NCBI RefSeq assembly: GCF_008704395.1
Contig: NZ_CP023695.1
Coordinates: 6,448,001-6,512,000, forward strand
Reading direction: 5' to 3'
Origin: Streptomyces alboniger
GTDB taxonomy: Bacteria > Actinomycetota > Actinomycetes > Streptomycetales > Streptomycetaceae
Length of the DNA: 64,000 nucleotides
Shown here: in pieces, positions 41,047 to 49,163 of the stretch
How the letters are laid out: the number at the start of each line of letters is the position of its first letter
Position numbering within the stretch: position 1 is the stretch's first letter
Position numbers and translations under genes: made by a program
The notes under the pieces: generated by a model
Seen by the model: only the letters and a program-made list of their open reading frames with translations
Database searches by the model: none
What the model was told of the DNA's origin: nothing

Positions 41047-42740
41047 TTGAGGGCCTCCTCGCCGGCCCGCGCCGCCCACGTGGCGAACCGCTCGCCGTCC
41101 GTGCGCTCCTCCTGGAACCGCTTGAGGACCCGCTCGACGTAGTCGGGCAGCTCGTCCGCGGTGACCTTCAGGCCGCGGACCTTGCGGCCGAAGCCGGCGT
41201 CGAGGCCGAGCGCGCCGCCCAGGTGCACCTGGTAGCCCTCGACCTGGTTGCCGTCGTCGTCGAGGACCAGCTGGCCCTTGAGTCCGATGTCGGCCACCTG
41301 GATACGGGCGCAGGCGTTCGGGCAGCCGTTGATGTTGATGGTGATCGGCTCGTCGAACTCCGGGATACGGCGCTCCAGTTCGTCGATGAGCGAGGCGCCG
41401 CGCGCCTTGGTCTCGACGATGGCCAGCTTGCAGAACTCGATGCCCGTGCAGGCCATGGTGCCGCGCCGGAACGGCGAGGCGTTGACCTTCAGGTCGAGGG
41501 ACTCCAGGGCGGAGACGAGCGAGTCGACCTGCTCCTGCTCGATGTCGAGCACGATCATCTTCTGCTCGGCGGTGGTGCGCAGCCGCCTTGAACCGTGCGC
41601 CTCGGCGACCTCGGCGATCTTCGTGAGGGTGGCGCCGTCCACCCGGCCGACGCGCGGGGCGAAGCCGACGTAGAAGCGGCCGTCCTTCTGCCGGTGCACG
41701 CCGAGGTGGTCGCGCCAGGTGCCGGCGGGCTGCTCGGGCGCGGGGCCGTCGGTCAGCTTCCGCTTGAGGTACTCGTCCTCCAGGATCCGGCGGAACTTCT
41801 CCGGGCCCCAGTCGGCGACGAGGAACTTCAGACGGGCGCGGTTGCGCAGCCGCCGGTAGCCGTAGTCGCGGAAGATGCCGATGACGCCGCCGTACACGTC
41901 CGGCACGTCTTCGAGCGCCACCCAGGCGCCGAGGCGCACGCCCAGCTTGGGGTTGGTGGACAGGCCGCCGCCGACCCAGAGGTCGAAGCCGGGGCCGTGC
42001 TCGGGGTGGTGGACGCCGACGAACGCGACGTCGTTGATCTCGTGCGCGACGTCCAGCTGCGGTGAGCCGGAGATGGCGGACTTGAACTTGCGCGGCAGGT
42101 TCGAGAAGTCGGGGTTGCCGATGAAGCGGCGCTGGATCTCGTCGATGGCGGGGGAGCCGTCGACGATCTCGTTCTCCGCGATGCCGGCGACGGGCGAGCC
42201 GAGGATGACGCGGGGCGTGTCGCCGCAGGCCTCGGTGGTGGAGAGCCCAACGGCCTCCAGCCGCCGCCAGATCTCGGGGACGTCCTCGACGCGGATCCAG
42301 TGGTACTGGACGTTCTGCCGGTCGGTGAGGTCGGCGGTCCCGCGCGCGAACTCCTCGGAGATCTCACCGATGACGCGCAGCTGCTCGGTGGTCAGCCGGC
42401 CGCCGTCGATGCGGACGCGCAGCATGAAGTACTCGTCGTCCAGCTCCTCCGGCTCCAGGATCGCCGTCTTGCCGCCGTCGATCCCGGGCTTGCGCTGGGT
42501 GTAGAGGCCCCACCAGCGCATCCGGCCGCGCAGGTCGTTGGGGTCGATGGAGTCGAAGCCCCGCTTCGAGTAGATCGTCTCAATACGTGTCCGCACATTG
42601 AGACCGTCGTCGTCCTTCTTGAACTGCTCGTTCCCATTGAGCGGCGTGAAGTGACCCACGGCCCACTGGCCCTCGCCGCGGTGACGGCTCGCCTTGCGGC
42701 GGGGCGTGGCTGGGGCGGGCTTCTCTGGCGTGGCGGGCAT
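41043..42740 (-). CDS. Ferredoxin-dependent sulfite (nitrite/sulfite) reductase
   Basis: A 565-residue siroheme-[4Fe-4S] enzyme reducing sulfite to sulfide with six electrons. Two ferredoxin-like half-domains are seen (LTDRQNVQYHWIRVEDVPEI in the first). The cluster cysteines are CTGIEFCKLA (about residue 432) and NGCPNAC (about 474). Operon context with cysH and a sirohydrochlorin chelatase points to sulfite rather than nitrite. The ATG at 42740 has AAGGA at 9 bases; the frame extends upstream to 42800 without homology. It is preceded by a cysteine leader peptide about 140 bases upstream. Confidence 0.94.
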   Translation of the reverse strand: MPATPEKPAPATPRRKASRHRGEGQWAVGHFTPLNGNEQFKKDDDGLNVRTRIETIYSKRGFDSIDPNDLRGRMRWWGLYTQRKPGIDGGKTAILEPEELDDEYFMLRVRIDGGRLTTEQLRVIGEISEEFARGTADLTDRQNVQYHWIRVEDVPEIWRRLEAVGLSTTEACGDTPRVILGSPVAGIAENEIVDGSPAIDEIQRRFIGNPDFSNLPRKFKSAISGSPQLDVAHEINDVAFVGVHHPEHGPGFDLWVGGGLSTNPKLGVRLGAWVALEDVPDVYGGVIGIFRDYGYRRLRNRARLKFLVADWGPEKFRRILEDEYLKRKLTDGPAPEQPAGTWRDHLGVHRQKDGRFYVGFAPRVGRVDGATLTKIAEVAEAHGSRRLRTTAEQKMIVLDIEQEQVDSLVSALESLDLKVNASPFRRGTMACTGIEFCKLAIVETKARGASLIDELERRIPEFDEPITININGCPNACARIQVADIGLKGQLVLDDDGNQVEGYQVHLGGALGLDAGFGRKVRGLKVTADELPDYVERVLKRFQEERTDGERFATWAARAGEEALK

Positions 42741-42880
42741 GGGGTTACGTCCTTCGGGGCAGCGGGAAAGCGGCTCTCTGACCTGCGGGTATGGGCACAT
42801 GCGGAAATGTGCGCGCGGCGCTGCGCAGGGAGGGGAAGCTGGGGGGATCGGTGATCAGTTGTGCGGCAGTGCTGAGTCGA

Positions 42881-42964
42881 TCAGCAAGGCGGACACATGG
42901 CGCTGGACATGCGGCCGAGGTCGACGTGACGCCGACTCACCAAGGCAGTTCCAGTGCGATCCAT
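42881..42964 (-). CDS. Cysteine-containing leader peptide of the sulfur operon
   Basis: A 27-residue peptide, missed by length-limited gene callers, containing ALVSRRHVDLGRMSSAMC and ending CPPC. This is the characteristic Streptomyces leader found before sulfur assimilation genes. Three codons at the end region are for Cys, so ribosome stalling when cysteinyl-tRNA is scarce could control the downstream sulfite reductase operon. The 140 bases between its stop and the reductase ATG include a hairpin GCACAT-TTCCGC-ATGTGC (42795-42812, read on the minus strand). Confidence 0.88.
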   Translation of the reverse strand: MDRTGTALVSRRHVDLGRMSSAMCPPC

Positions 42965-43002
42965 GACGGAAGCGTGTCACGGGACTTTCGACCCAGTCCA
43001 GC

Positions 43003-43031
43003 ATTATCCAGAATGTGGACACCCCTGTCCC
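43003..43031 (-). promoter_or_regulatory. Candidate promoter of the sulfur operon
   Basis: On the minus strand GGGACA (43026-43031) and GATAAT (43003-43008) are separated by 17 bases, about 40 bases before the leader peptide ATG. The -35 lies inside the hairpin that ends the GNAT gene. Judged by eye. Confidence 0.45.
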
Positions 43032-43050
43032 GCATCGCGGACAGGGGTGT
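43019..43050 (-). terminator. Terminator of the GNAT gene
   Basis: A perfect 12-bp stem (ACACCCCTGTCC / GGACAGGGGTGT) with an 8-base loop lies 26 bases after the GNAT stop. It separates that gene from the sulfur operon promoter, which it partly overlaps. Confidence 0.7.
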
Positions 43051-43075
43051 TGTCGATCACACGGATCAGGCGGTG

Positions 43076-43663
43076 TCAGTCGCGCCGGGCGCCCGGCCAC
43101 GGGCCCGGGGTGGCGACCTCCGGTTCCTGTTCCACCTTGGTGTCGAAGAGCTTGAAGCCGCGCCGCAGGTAGTTGTCCATGGCGTGCTCGCCGTCCTTGG
43201 TGCAGGTGTGCAGCCACACCCGCTCGGTCGGCGCGAGCCCCGGCCACCGCTCGGCCAGGTCCCACGCGCGCGCCGCCCCGTACGAGAGGAGGTGCCCGCC
43301 GATCCGGCGGCCCCGGAAGGCGGGGAGCAGCCCGAAGTAGACGATCTCCACGACGCCCGGTGCCTCGTCCCCCTTCTCGCCCCGCGCCGCCAGCTCCATG
43401 TACCCGGCGGGCGTCCCCCTGTCGTACGCGACCCACGTCTCCACGCCCGGCCGGTCCAGCAGCTTGTGCCACTCGGCGTAGGTGAGGGACAGGCGGTCGG
43501 TCCAGCGGAGGTCCCCGCCGACCGACGCGTACAGGAACCGGCTGAACTCGGGCGACGGCACCTCGGCGCGCATGATCCGCACCTCGCCGTCGGGCGCGGC
43601 GGCGGGAAGCAGCTCGCCGGGGGAGGTCTGCTCCAGCGACCACGTGGTGACAGTGAGACTCAT
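43076..43663 (-). CDS. GNAT acetyltransferase
   Basis: A 195-residue N-acetyltransferase. The acetyl-CoA binding stretch is VYFGLLPAFRGRRIGGHLLS (strand beta4 plus the R/Q-x-x-G-x-G/A loop), followed by RVWLHTCTKDGEHAMDNYLR, the usual second half of the fold. The substrate is unknown. The ATG is at 43663 and the downstream hairpin makes it monocistronic. Confidence 0.88.
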   Translation of the reverse strand: MSLTVTTWSLEQTSPGELLPAAAPDGEVRIMRAEVPSPEFSRFLYASVGGDLRWTDRLSLTYAEWHKLLDRPGVETWVAYDRGTPAGYMELAARGEKGDEAPGVVEIVYFGLLPAFRGRRIGGHLLSYGAARAWDLAERWPGLAPTERVWLHTCTKDGEHAMDNYLRRGFKLFDTKVEQEPEVATPGPWPGARRD

Positions 43664-43745
43664 GGGGCTCAGCGAATCACGGGTTCGCCGGGATCCGGAA
43701 GCCCGCCCGTACGGGTGCCGCGCCGCGAACGCGCCGCCCAGAGGC

Positions 43746-45089
43746 TCAGGGCTCCGCCACGCTCCTCGCCTCCCGTATCGCCGGTGCGACCGAGTGCGGC
43801 AGGAGGCGGGCCGGACTGTCCGGTGCCACCACCTCCACCTCGACGTCCTCGTGGAAGCGGTACGGGCGGTGGGCGAGCACGCCGCCGCCCAGGTATCTGC
43901 GCACCCGGGACAGCTCGGCGCGCACCGTCACCGTGCGGGCCGGGTCGCCGAACATGTCCTGCGCGAGGCCCGAGGCGCTGCGTCCCTCGCGGTGCGTGGC
44001 GAGCAGATAGAGCAACTCCGCGTGGCGCGGACTCAGTTCATGCGTCCAGTCGCGGACACCGCCGAGCATGGACAGGGTCCATCCGCGCGGTTCGCTCACG
44101 TCGAGGACCAGCCGGGTCGCGGACAGCGGCTCCGGCGTGCCGCCCGGCGCCTCCGGGCGCAGCAGCCAGCCGCCGGGCAGCGGCTCCACCCGGCACGACC
44201 CCAGCGAGGGCAGCCAAGTACGGCCCGCCGCGAGGGACCTGGGGAGGGCGAGGCGGTCCGCAGGGGGCATGCCCGTCACCGCGGCGGTCCAGCCGTGCAC
44301 GTCCACGGCGATCGCCCGCCCGTCCAGGCGCGCGAGAACCGGCGCCGCCACCGCGCGCAGCCGCTCCAGCGCCGTCACATGCCGCTCGCGCAGCCGGGCC
44401 TCGGCGAGCTTGGCCACCGAGCCGGCCAGGGCCAGCGTCGCCGGGTGCATGGTCCGCAGCGGGCCGCTGACGTCGACGACGCCGAGCAGCCTGCCGTCGC
44501 GCGGATCGGTCACCGGAGCGCCCGCGCACGTCCAGGAGTGCTGGGTGCGCACGAAGTGCTCGGCGGAGAAGACCTGCACCGGGCGGCGCACGACCAGCGG
44601 CGTGCCCAGGCCGTTCGTGCCGACGACGCTCTCGGACCAGTCCGCGCCCGGTTCAAAGCCGAGCGAGTCCGCCTTGCGCAGCACCGCGGCGCTGCCCTCG
44701 CGCCACAGCACCCGCCCCTCCGCGTCGCAGACGACCATGATGTGCTGCGCGGCGTCCGCCACCGAGACCAGGGCGTCGCGCAGGACCGGCAGGATCTCCC
44801 GGAGCGGCGAGGCGCGGCGGCGCTCCTCCAGTTCCTCCTCGCCGAGCAGCGGCGACCTGAAGCCGTGATCGGGGTCGACCCCGTCGGTGAGCATCCGCTC
44901 CCAGGACTCGCGGATCACCGGGCGTGGTACGACGCGCGGCCGCTGCCCGGAGAGCGTCGCGTCGTGCGCCCCCTTCAGCAGCCGCGCGGCGTGCGCGAGG
45001 TCCATGGCGGAGATCCGCGCGAGATCGATCATCGAAGGGGCGTTCATCACCACGGGGTCCTTTCCGGCCAGACCGGTGCGTAGCGGCAT
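43746..45089 (-). CDS. GAF-domain transcriptional regulator with C-terminal DNA-binding domain
   Basis: A 447-residue regulator. An N-terminal helical region leads to a GAF sensor domain (about 105-225; GADWSESVVGTNGLGTPLVV, VFSAEHFVRTQHSWTCAGAP), the type seen in AcoR-like proteins. There is no sigma-54 AAA+ domain; the C-terminus (about 355-430) is a winged-helix domain (ELLYLLATHREGRSASGLAQ). This is the actinobacterial GAF regulator design often found near aldehyde or alcohol dehydrogenases. Start ATG 45089; ATG 45044 (MNAPSMIDLARIS) with AAAGGA upstream is an alternative. The inverted repeat at 45160-45177 is probably its own operator. Confidence 0.85.
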   Translation of the reverse strand: MPLRTGLAGKDPVVMNAPSMIDLARISAMDLAHAARLLKGAHDATLSGQRPRVVPRPVIRESWERMLTDGVDPDHGFRSPLLGEEELEERRRASPLREILPVLRDALVSVADAAQHIMVVCDAEGRVLWREGSAAVLRKADSLGFEPGADWSESVVGTNGLGTPLVVRRPVQVFSAEHFVRTQHSWTCAGAPVTDPRDGRLLGVVDVSGPLRTMHPATLALAGSVAKLAEARLRERHVTALERLRAVAAPVLARLDGRAIAVDVHGWTAAVTGMPPADRLALPRSLAAGRTWLPSLGSCRVEPLPGGWLLRPEAPGGTPEPLSATRLVLDVSEPRGWTLSMLGGVRDWTHELSPRHAELLYLLATHREGRSASGLAQDMFGDPARTVTVRAELSRVRRYLGGGVLAHRPYRFHEDVEVEVVAPDSPARLLPHSVAPAIREARSVAEP

Positions 45090-45159
45090 CCCTTCATCCT
45101 GCCGTGGGATCACGGGCCGGGGCGATGGTTCGACGATAAACAATTGGGCGCGGGAGGGC

Positions 45160-45177
45160 GTTGCAACCTCATGCAAC
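45160..45177. promoter_or_regulatory. Inverted repeat upstream of the GAF regulator
   Basis: GTTGCA-ACCTCA-TGCAAC, a perfect 6-bp repeat with 6-base spacing (12 bp between half-site centres), lies about 70 bases before the regulator's ATG. The form suits a dimeric regulator, most simply autoregulation by the GAF protein. Confidence 0.55.
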
Positions 45178-45260
45178 CCTCGCGAACGCCTGTGCGGTGG
45201 CCGAATCTGGACGCATCACCGCCCGTGCGGTGTTCATGCTCCTCAAGGGGCCTGAAGGAC

Positions 45261-45294
45261 GGGGGTGGTGCCGTGTCGGCGCAGCACCACCCCC
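45261..45294 (-). terminator. Terminator of the AidB-like gene
   Basis: A perfect 11-bp stem (GGGGGTGGTGC / GCACCACCCCC) with a 12-base loop lies 19 bases after the dehydrogenase stop. It separates that gene from the GAF regulator transcribed in the same direction. Confidence 0.75.
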
Positions 45295-45313
45295 GTGTCG
45301 TACCCGTCGGCGG

Positions 45314-46948
45314 CTACGGCCGCGGCGCGGCCCGCTCCACCACCGAGGCCAGATCGAGACTGTGCGGCAGCGTGCCGAACGCCGCGCCCCAGTCCCCGCC
45401 GAGCCGTGAGGCACAGAACGCGTCGGCGACCTCCGGGGGCGCGTAGCGCACGAGCAGGGAGCCCTGGAGCACCAGGGCCATGCGCTCCACGAGGCGCCGC
45501 GCCCGCGCCTCGATGCCCTCCAGATCGGCGAGTTCGGTCAGCAGGCCCTTGATCGCCCCGTCCAGCCGGTGATCGGCGCCACGGGCCCTGCCGACCTCCT
45601 GGAGGAAGGCGTTGAGGGCCTGCGGCTCGCGCTGCAACGCCCGCAGCACGTCCAGCGCCTGTACGTTCCCCGACCCCTCCCAGATGGAGTTGAGCGGCGC
45701 CTCGCGCAGCAGCCGCGGCATGCCCGACTCCTCGACGTAGCCGTTGCCGCCGAGGCACTCCAGGGCCTCGCCGACCATCGGCGTGCACCGCTTGGTCACC
45801 CAGTACTTGGCGGCCGGCACCGCGAGGCGCAGGAACGCCTGCTCCTGCTCGCTCCCGTCGTCGTACGCCGCCGCGAGCCGCAGCGCCAGCGTCGTGGCCG
45901 CCTCCGATTCGAGGGCCAGGTCCGCCAGGACGTTGCGCATGAGCGGCTTGTCGATCAGCTTGCCGCCGAAGGCCTCCCGGTACGTGGCGTGGTGCACCGC
46001 CTGCGCGACGGCCTGCCGCATCAGCGCGGCCGAACCGATCACGCAGTCCAGCCGGGTCGCGGCGACCATCTCGATGATGGTGCGCACCCCTCGCCCCTCG
46101 TCCCCGACCCGGCGCGCCCACGTACCGTCGAACTCGACCTCGCTGGAGGCGTTGGAGCGGTTGCCCAGTTTGTCCTTGAGCCGCTGGATGGCGAAGGCGT
46201 TGCGCGTGCCGTCCTGAAGGACGCGCGGCACGAGGAAGCAGGTCAGCCCCTGCTCCGCCTGCGCGAGCACCAGGAAGCCGTCGGACATGGGCGCGGAGCA
46301 GAACCACTTGTGGCCCGTCAGCTCGTACGCGCCCTCCTCCGAGAGGGCCGCCGCCCGCGTCGTGTTGGCCCGCACGTCACTGCCGCCCTGCTTCTCCGTC
46401 ATGCCCATCCCGAAGAGGACGCCCGCCTTCTGCGACGCCGGGCGCAGCCCCTGGTCGTAGACGGTCGAGGTGAGGCGCGGCTCCCACTCGGCGGCGAGCG
46501 CGGGGTCGGCGCGCAGCGCGGGCACCGCGGCGTGCGTCATCGACACCGGGCAGCCGTGCCCGCCCTCCGTCTGCGTCCACACCAGGAACCCCGCGGCCCG
46601 CCGCACATGCCCGCCGGGCCGCGACCAGGCCGCGGTCAGGCCCGCCCCGACCGCCTTGCCGAGCAGCCGGTGCCAGGACGGATGGAAGTCGACCTCGTCG
46701 ACGCGGTTGCCGTACCGGTCGTGGGTGCGCAGCACGGGAGGGTTGGCGTTGGCCAGTGCTCCCCACTCCTGTGCCTGGGCGGAACCGGCGCTGCGGCCGA
46801 GCAGCGAGAGGTCCTCGCGGGCGGAATCGAGGAGCGCCGGGTCCAGATGCCGCTCGACGCCCTCCACGAGGGCCCGGTCGGAAGCGAATACGTCATATCC
46901 CACCAGGGGCGGAGCCTGGTTGGTCACTGTGTGGGTGGTGGCTGCCAT
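45314..46948 (-). CDS. AidB-like acyl-CoA dehydrogenase family flavoprotein
   Basis: A 544-residue FAD enzyme of the AidB branch. It has the AidB-type N-terminal extension (TNQAPPLVGYDVFASDRALV) and the conserved FGMGMTEKQGGSDVRANTT. The flavin and C-terminal signature is CTPMVGEALECLGGNGYVEE. In E. coli AidB binds DNA in the adaptive response to alkylation; whether this homologue acts on acyl-CoA or protects DNA is not visible. Only 17 bases separate its ATG from the divergent YihY GTG, so the two promoters must overlap coding sequence. Confidence 0.9.
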   Translation of the reverse strand: MAATTHTVTNQAPPLVGYDVFASDRALVEGVERHLDPALLDSAREDLSLLGRSAGSAQAQEWGALANANPPVLRTHDRYGNRVDEVDFHPSWHRLLGKAVGAGLTAAWSRPGGHVRRAAGFLVWTQTEGGHGCPVSMTHAAVPALRADPALAAEWEPRLTSTVYDQGLRPASQKAGVLFGMGMTEKQGGSDVRANTTRAAALSEEGAYELTGHKWFCSAPMSDGFLVLAQAEQGLTCFLVPRVLQDGTRNAFAIQRLKDKLGNRSNASSEVEFDGTWARRVGDEGRGVRTIIEMVAATRLDCVIGSAALMRQAVAQAVHHATYREAFGGKLIDKPLMRNVLADLALESEAATTLALRLAAAYDDGSEQEQAFLRLAVPAAKYWVTKRCTPMVGEALECLGGNGYVEESGMPRLLREAPLNSIWEGSGNVQALDVLRALQREPQALNAFLQEVGRARGADHRLDGAIKGLLTELADLEGIEARARRLVERMALVLQGSLLVRYAPPEVADAFCASRLGGDWGAAFGTLPHSLDLASVVERAAPRP

Positions 46949-46965
46949 GCCGCTACGGTAAGGAG

Positions 46966-48102
46966 GTGCACCAGGCAAATGAAACACCCGGGCGGCCCTC
47001 GGGACGCTGGAAACGGGCCCGCGCTCTGTACCGCAACGTCTCCAAGCGCAGGACCGCCTGGCTGCTGCTCAAGGACACCGTCAACTCGTGCATCGAGTAC
47101 CGCATCCTGGGGCTCGCGGCCGAGGCGGCGTTCTTCACGCTGCTCTCCGTGCCGCCGCTGCTGCTGAGCCTCATCGGGCTGCTCGCCTACGTCGACCGGT
47201 GGACCGGCGCGAACACCATCGCCAGCGTCGAGAACAACATCCTGGAGGCGTCCCGCACGATCCTGTCCGACCGGGGAGTCAGCCAGATCGCGCAGCCGAT
47301 ACTGGAAGACGTCATGAAGGTCAGCCGGCCCGACATCATCTCCATCGGCTTCCTCTTCGCCCTGTGGTCCGGCTCGCGCGCCGTGAACGTCTTCATCGAC
47401 ACGATCACCGTGATGTACGGCCTCGACGGCGTGCGCGGCATCGTCAAGACGCGCCTGCTCGCCTTCGGCCTCTTCATCGTGGCGCTGCTCATCGGCTCGG
47501 TCGCGCTGCCGCTGATGGTGGCGGGGCCGGACGCGGTGGTGAAGCTCCTGCCCGGCTCGACGACGGTCGTCCAGATCCTGTACTGGCCGGTCGTCGTCAT
47601 CCTCTCCGTGGTCTTCCTGACGACGCTCTACCACGTGTCGGTGCCGGTGCGTTCGCCGTGGGTCGAGGACATGCCGGGCGCGCTGATCGCCCTGGCCATG
47701 TGGGTGCTCGGCAGCTTCCTCCTGCGCATCTACCTCACCTCCACGGTGGAGGGCCCCACGATCTACGGCTCCCTCGCCGCGCCGGTCGCCGTGCTCCTGT
47801 GGATCGGTGTGTCCGCCTTCGCGGTCCTGGTCGGCGCCGCGGTGAACGCGGCGATCGACCGCGTCTGGCCGTCCGTCGCCACGGCCGTCGCGCGCGCCGC
47901 CAACGACCGCATAAGGGAGGCGCAGGCCGCCGAGGTCGTCGCCCGCGCGGCCGCCGCCCGCGAGGGCCTCACCGACCCGGACGACCCCGAAATGCCCTCG
48001 GAGTTCCCCGAGCGGTGGTCCCGTTTCCTTCCCCCGGACGACGTGACCTCGCGGCTCCGTACGCATGTGAAGAAGAACGGCACGGAGCCGCCCCCGGAGT
48101 AG
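46966..48102 (+). CDS. YihY/BrkB-family inner-membrane protein
   Basis: A 378-residue membrane protein with about six helices between residues 50 and 310. It shows the family blocks LAAEAAFFTLLSVPPLLLSL and FLFALWSGSRAVNVFIDTI. The C-terminal tail is cytoplasmic and charged. The family was once called ribonuclease BN by mistake; the molecular role is unknown. The GTG at 46966 touches its own AAGGAG, so spacing is unusually short; no nearby ATG is in frame. Divergent from the AidB-like gene. Confidence 0.87.
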   Translation: MHQANETPGRPSGRWKRARALYRNVSKRRTAWLLLKDTVNSCIEYRILGLAAEAAFFTLLSVPPLLLSLIGLLAYVDRWTGANTIASVENNILEASRTILSDRGVSQIAQPILEDVMKVSRPDIISIGFLFALWSGSRAVNVFIDTITVMYGLDGVRGIVKTRLLAFGLFIVALLIGSVALPLMVAGPDAVVKLLPGSTTVVQILYWPVVVILSVVFLTTLYHVSVPVRSPWVEDMPGALIALAMWVLGSFLLRIYLTSTVEGPTIYGSLAAPVAVLLWIGVSAFAVLVGAAVNAAIDRVWPSVATAVARAANDRIREAQAAEVVARAAAAREGLTDPDDPEMPSEFPERWSRFLPPDDVTSRLRTHVKKNGTEPPPE

Positions 48103-48114
48103 CGGTGCGAAGAG

Positions 48115-48159
48115 CCCCCCCGGCGATTGAGGAGCGGGGGCCGGGGCGGAGCCCCGAGG
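48115..48159. repeat. Streptomyces-type intergenic repeat
   Basis: The sequence CCGGCGATTGAGGAGCGGGG followed by CCGGGGCGGAGCCCC is a GC-rich element I recognise as recurring between convergent genes in Streptomyces genomes. The GGGGC/GCCCC part can form a hairpin. It lies between the convergent ends of the YihY and NmrA genes and may serve as a terminator. Confidence 0.6.
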
Positions 48160-48181
48160 CCTCGCGCGGAGGGGCTCCGAC

Positions 48182-49060
48182 TCAGCTCTTCCAGGTGCCC
48201 GCATCGGCCTGCTCCGCGGCGAAGTCGGCGAAGTCCCTGGGCTCGCGCCCCAGCACCTCCCGCACCCCCGCGGAGAGCATCGCATTGCGCCCGTCGAGGT
48301 TCGTCTCGAACATCCCCACCAGGAACTCCGCCTCCTCCACCGGGACCCCGAACTCCTGGAGGGCGGCCCCGTACTCGCGGGCCGAGACCGGGGCATAGGT
48401 GATCTCCCGCCCGGCCGCCGCCGAGACCTCGGCCACCGCCTGCCGGAACGAGAGCAGCCGCGGCCCCGTGATGTCCAGGATCCGGTCGGCGAACCGGTCG
48501 CCGCCGGTCAGCGCGGCCACCACCACGTCACCGATGTCCCGCGTGTCGATGAAGGGTTCGAGCACCTCCCCGGCGGGGAAGACCAGCTCGCCGCCCCGCA
48601 TCTCCTCCAGGAGCGGACCCTCGCTGAGGTTCTGGGCGAACCAACTGGCCCGTACGACCGTCCACCGGGCGCCCGACTCCCGCACGGCCTGCTCGGTGGC
48701 GTGTGCCTGGTGCTCACCTCGCGCCGAGAGCAGCGTGAGCCGCCCTACGCCGAGTTCGACCGCGAGCCGGGCGAACGCGCCGACCGCCTCCGCCGCCCCG
48801 GGCGCGCCGACGTCCGGCAGATACGCGAGATGCGCCGCGTCGGCGCCCCGCAGGGCGTCCGCCCAGGTCGACCGGTCCGCCCAGTCGAAGCGCACCGCCC
48901 CGTGGCGCGAGGCGGCCCGCACCGTGAGCCCGGCCGCCTCGGCGGACTCCACCACTCTGCGCCCCACCCGGCCGGTCGCGCCGGTCACCAGGACGGTCAT
49001 GCCCGCCGTGCTTTTGGAGTTCGTGTTGCCCCTGTTCGTCTTTTCCGTGTTCGTCGTCAT
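48182..49060 (-). CDS. NmrA-like NAD(P)-binding protein
   Basis: A 292-residue Rossmann-fold protein of the atypical short-chain dehydrogenase (NmrA) type. The dinucleotide site is TVLVTGATGRVGRRVVESAE; no catalytic Tyr-x-x-x-Lys is obvious, which fits NmrA-like redox sensors or quinone-type reductases. The start at 49060 (MTTNTEKTN) is provisional; ATG 49000 directly before the Rossmann strand is an alternative. It is divergent from an AraC-family gene (104 bases between starts), its likely regulator. Confidence 0.85.
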   Translation of the reverse strand: MTTNTEKTNRGNTNSKSTAGMTVLVTGATGRVGRRVVESAEAAGLTVRAASRHGAVRFDWADRSTWADALRGADAAHLAYLPDVGAPGAAEAVGAFARLAVELGVGRLTLLSARGEHQAHATEQAVRESGARWTVVRASWFAQNLSEGPLLEEMRGGELVFPAGEVLEPFIDTRDIGDVVVAALTGGDRFADRILDITGPRLLSFRQAVAEVSAAAGREITYAPVSAREYGAALQEFGVPVEEAEFLVGMFETNLDGRNAMLSAGVREVLGREPRDFADFAAEQADAGTWKS

Positions 49061-49163
49061 GGCTTCAGTCAACCGCCCGGCCCGCGGCGGAACCATCGCC
49101 GAGGCGCTCACGGCCATACGCCTGCGTCCACGCGCCGCTCGCGCCCGCGTCTACGCTGCCGCC

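Noticed and set aside
42881..42964. Start of sulfite reductase at 42800 upstream of the usual ATG
   Set aside because: The extension has no homology and would remove the spacer following the leader peptide; ATG 42740 has a ribosome site.
46756..48102. Longer YihY protein starting at 46756
   Set aside because: The first 70 codons would be antisense to the AidB-like gene and are arginine/glycine-rich; a ribosome site marks the later GTG.
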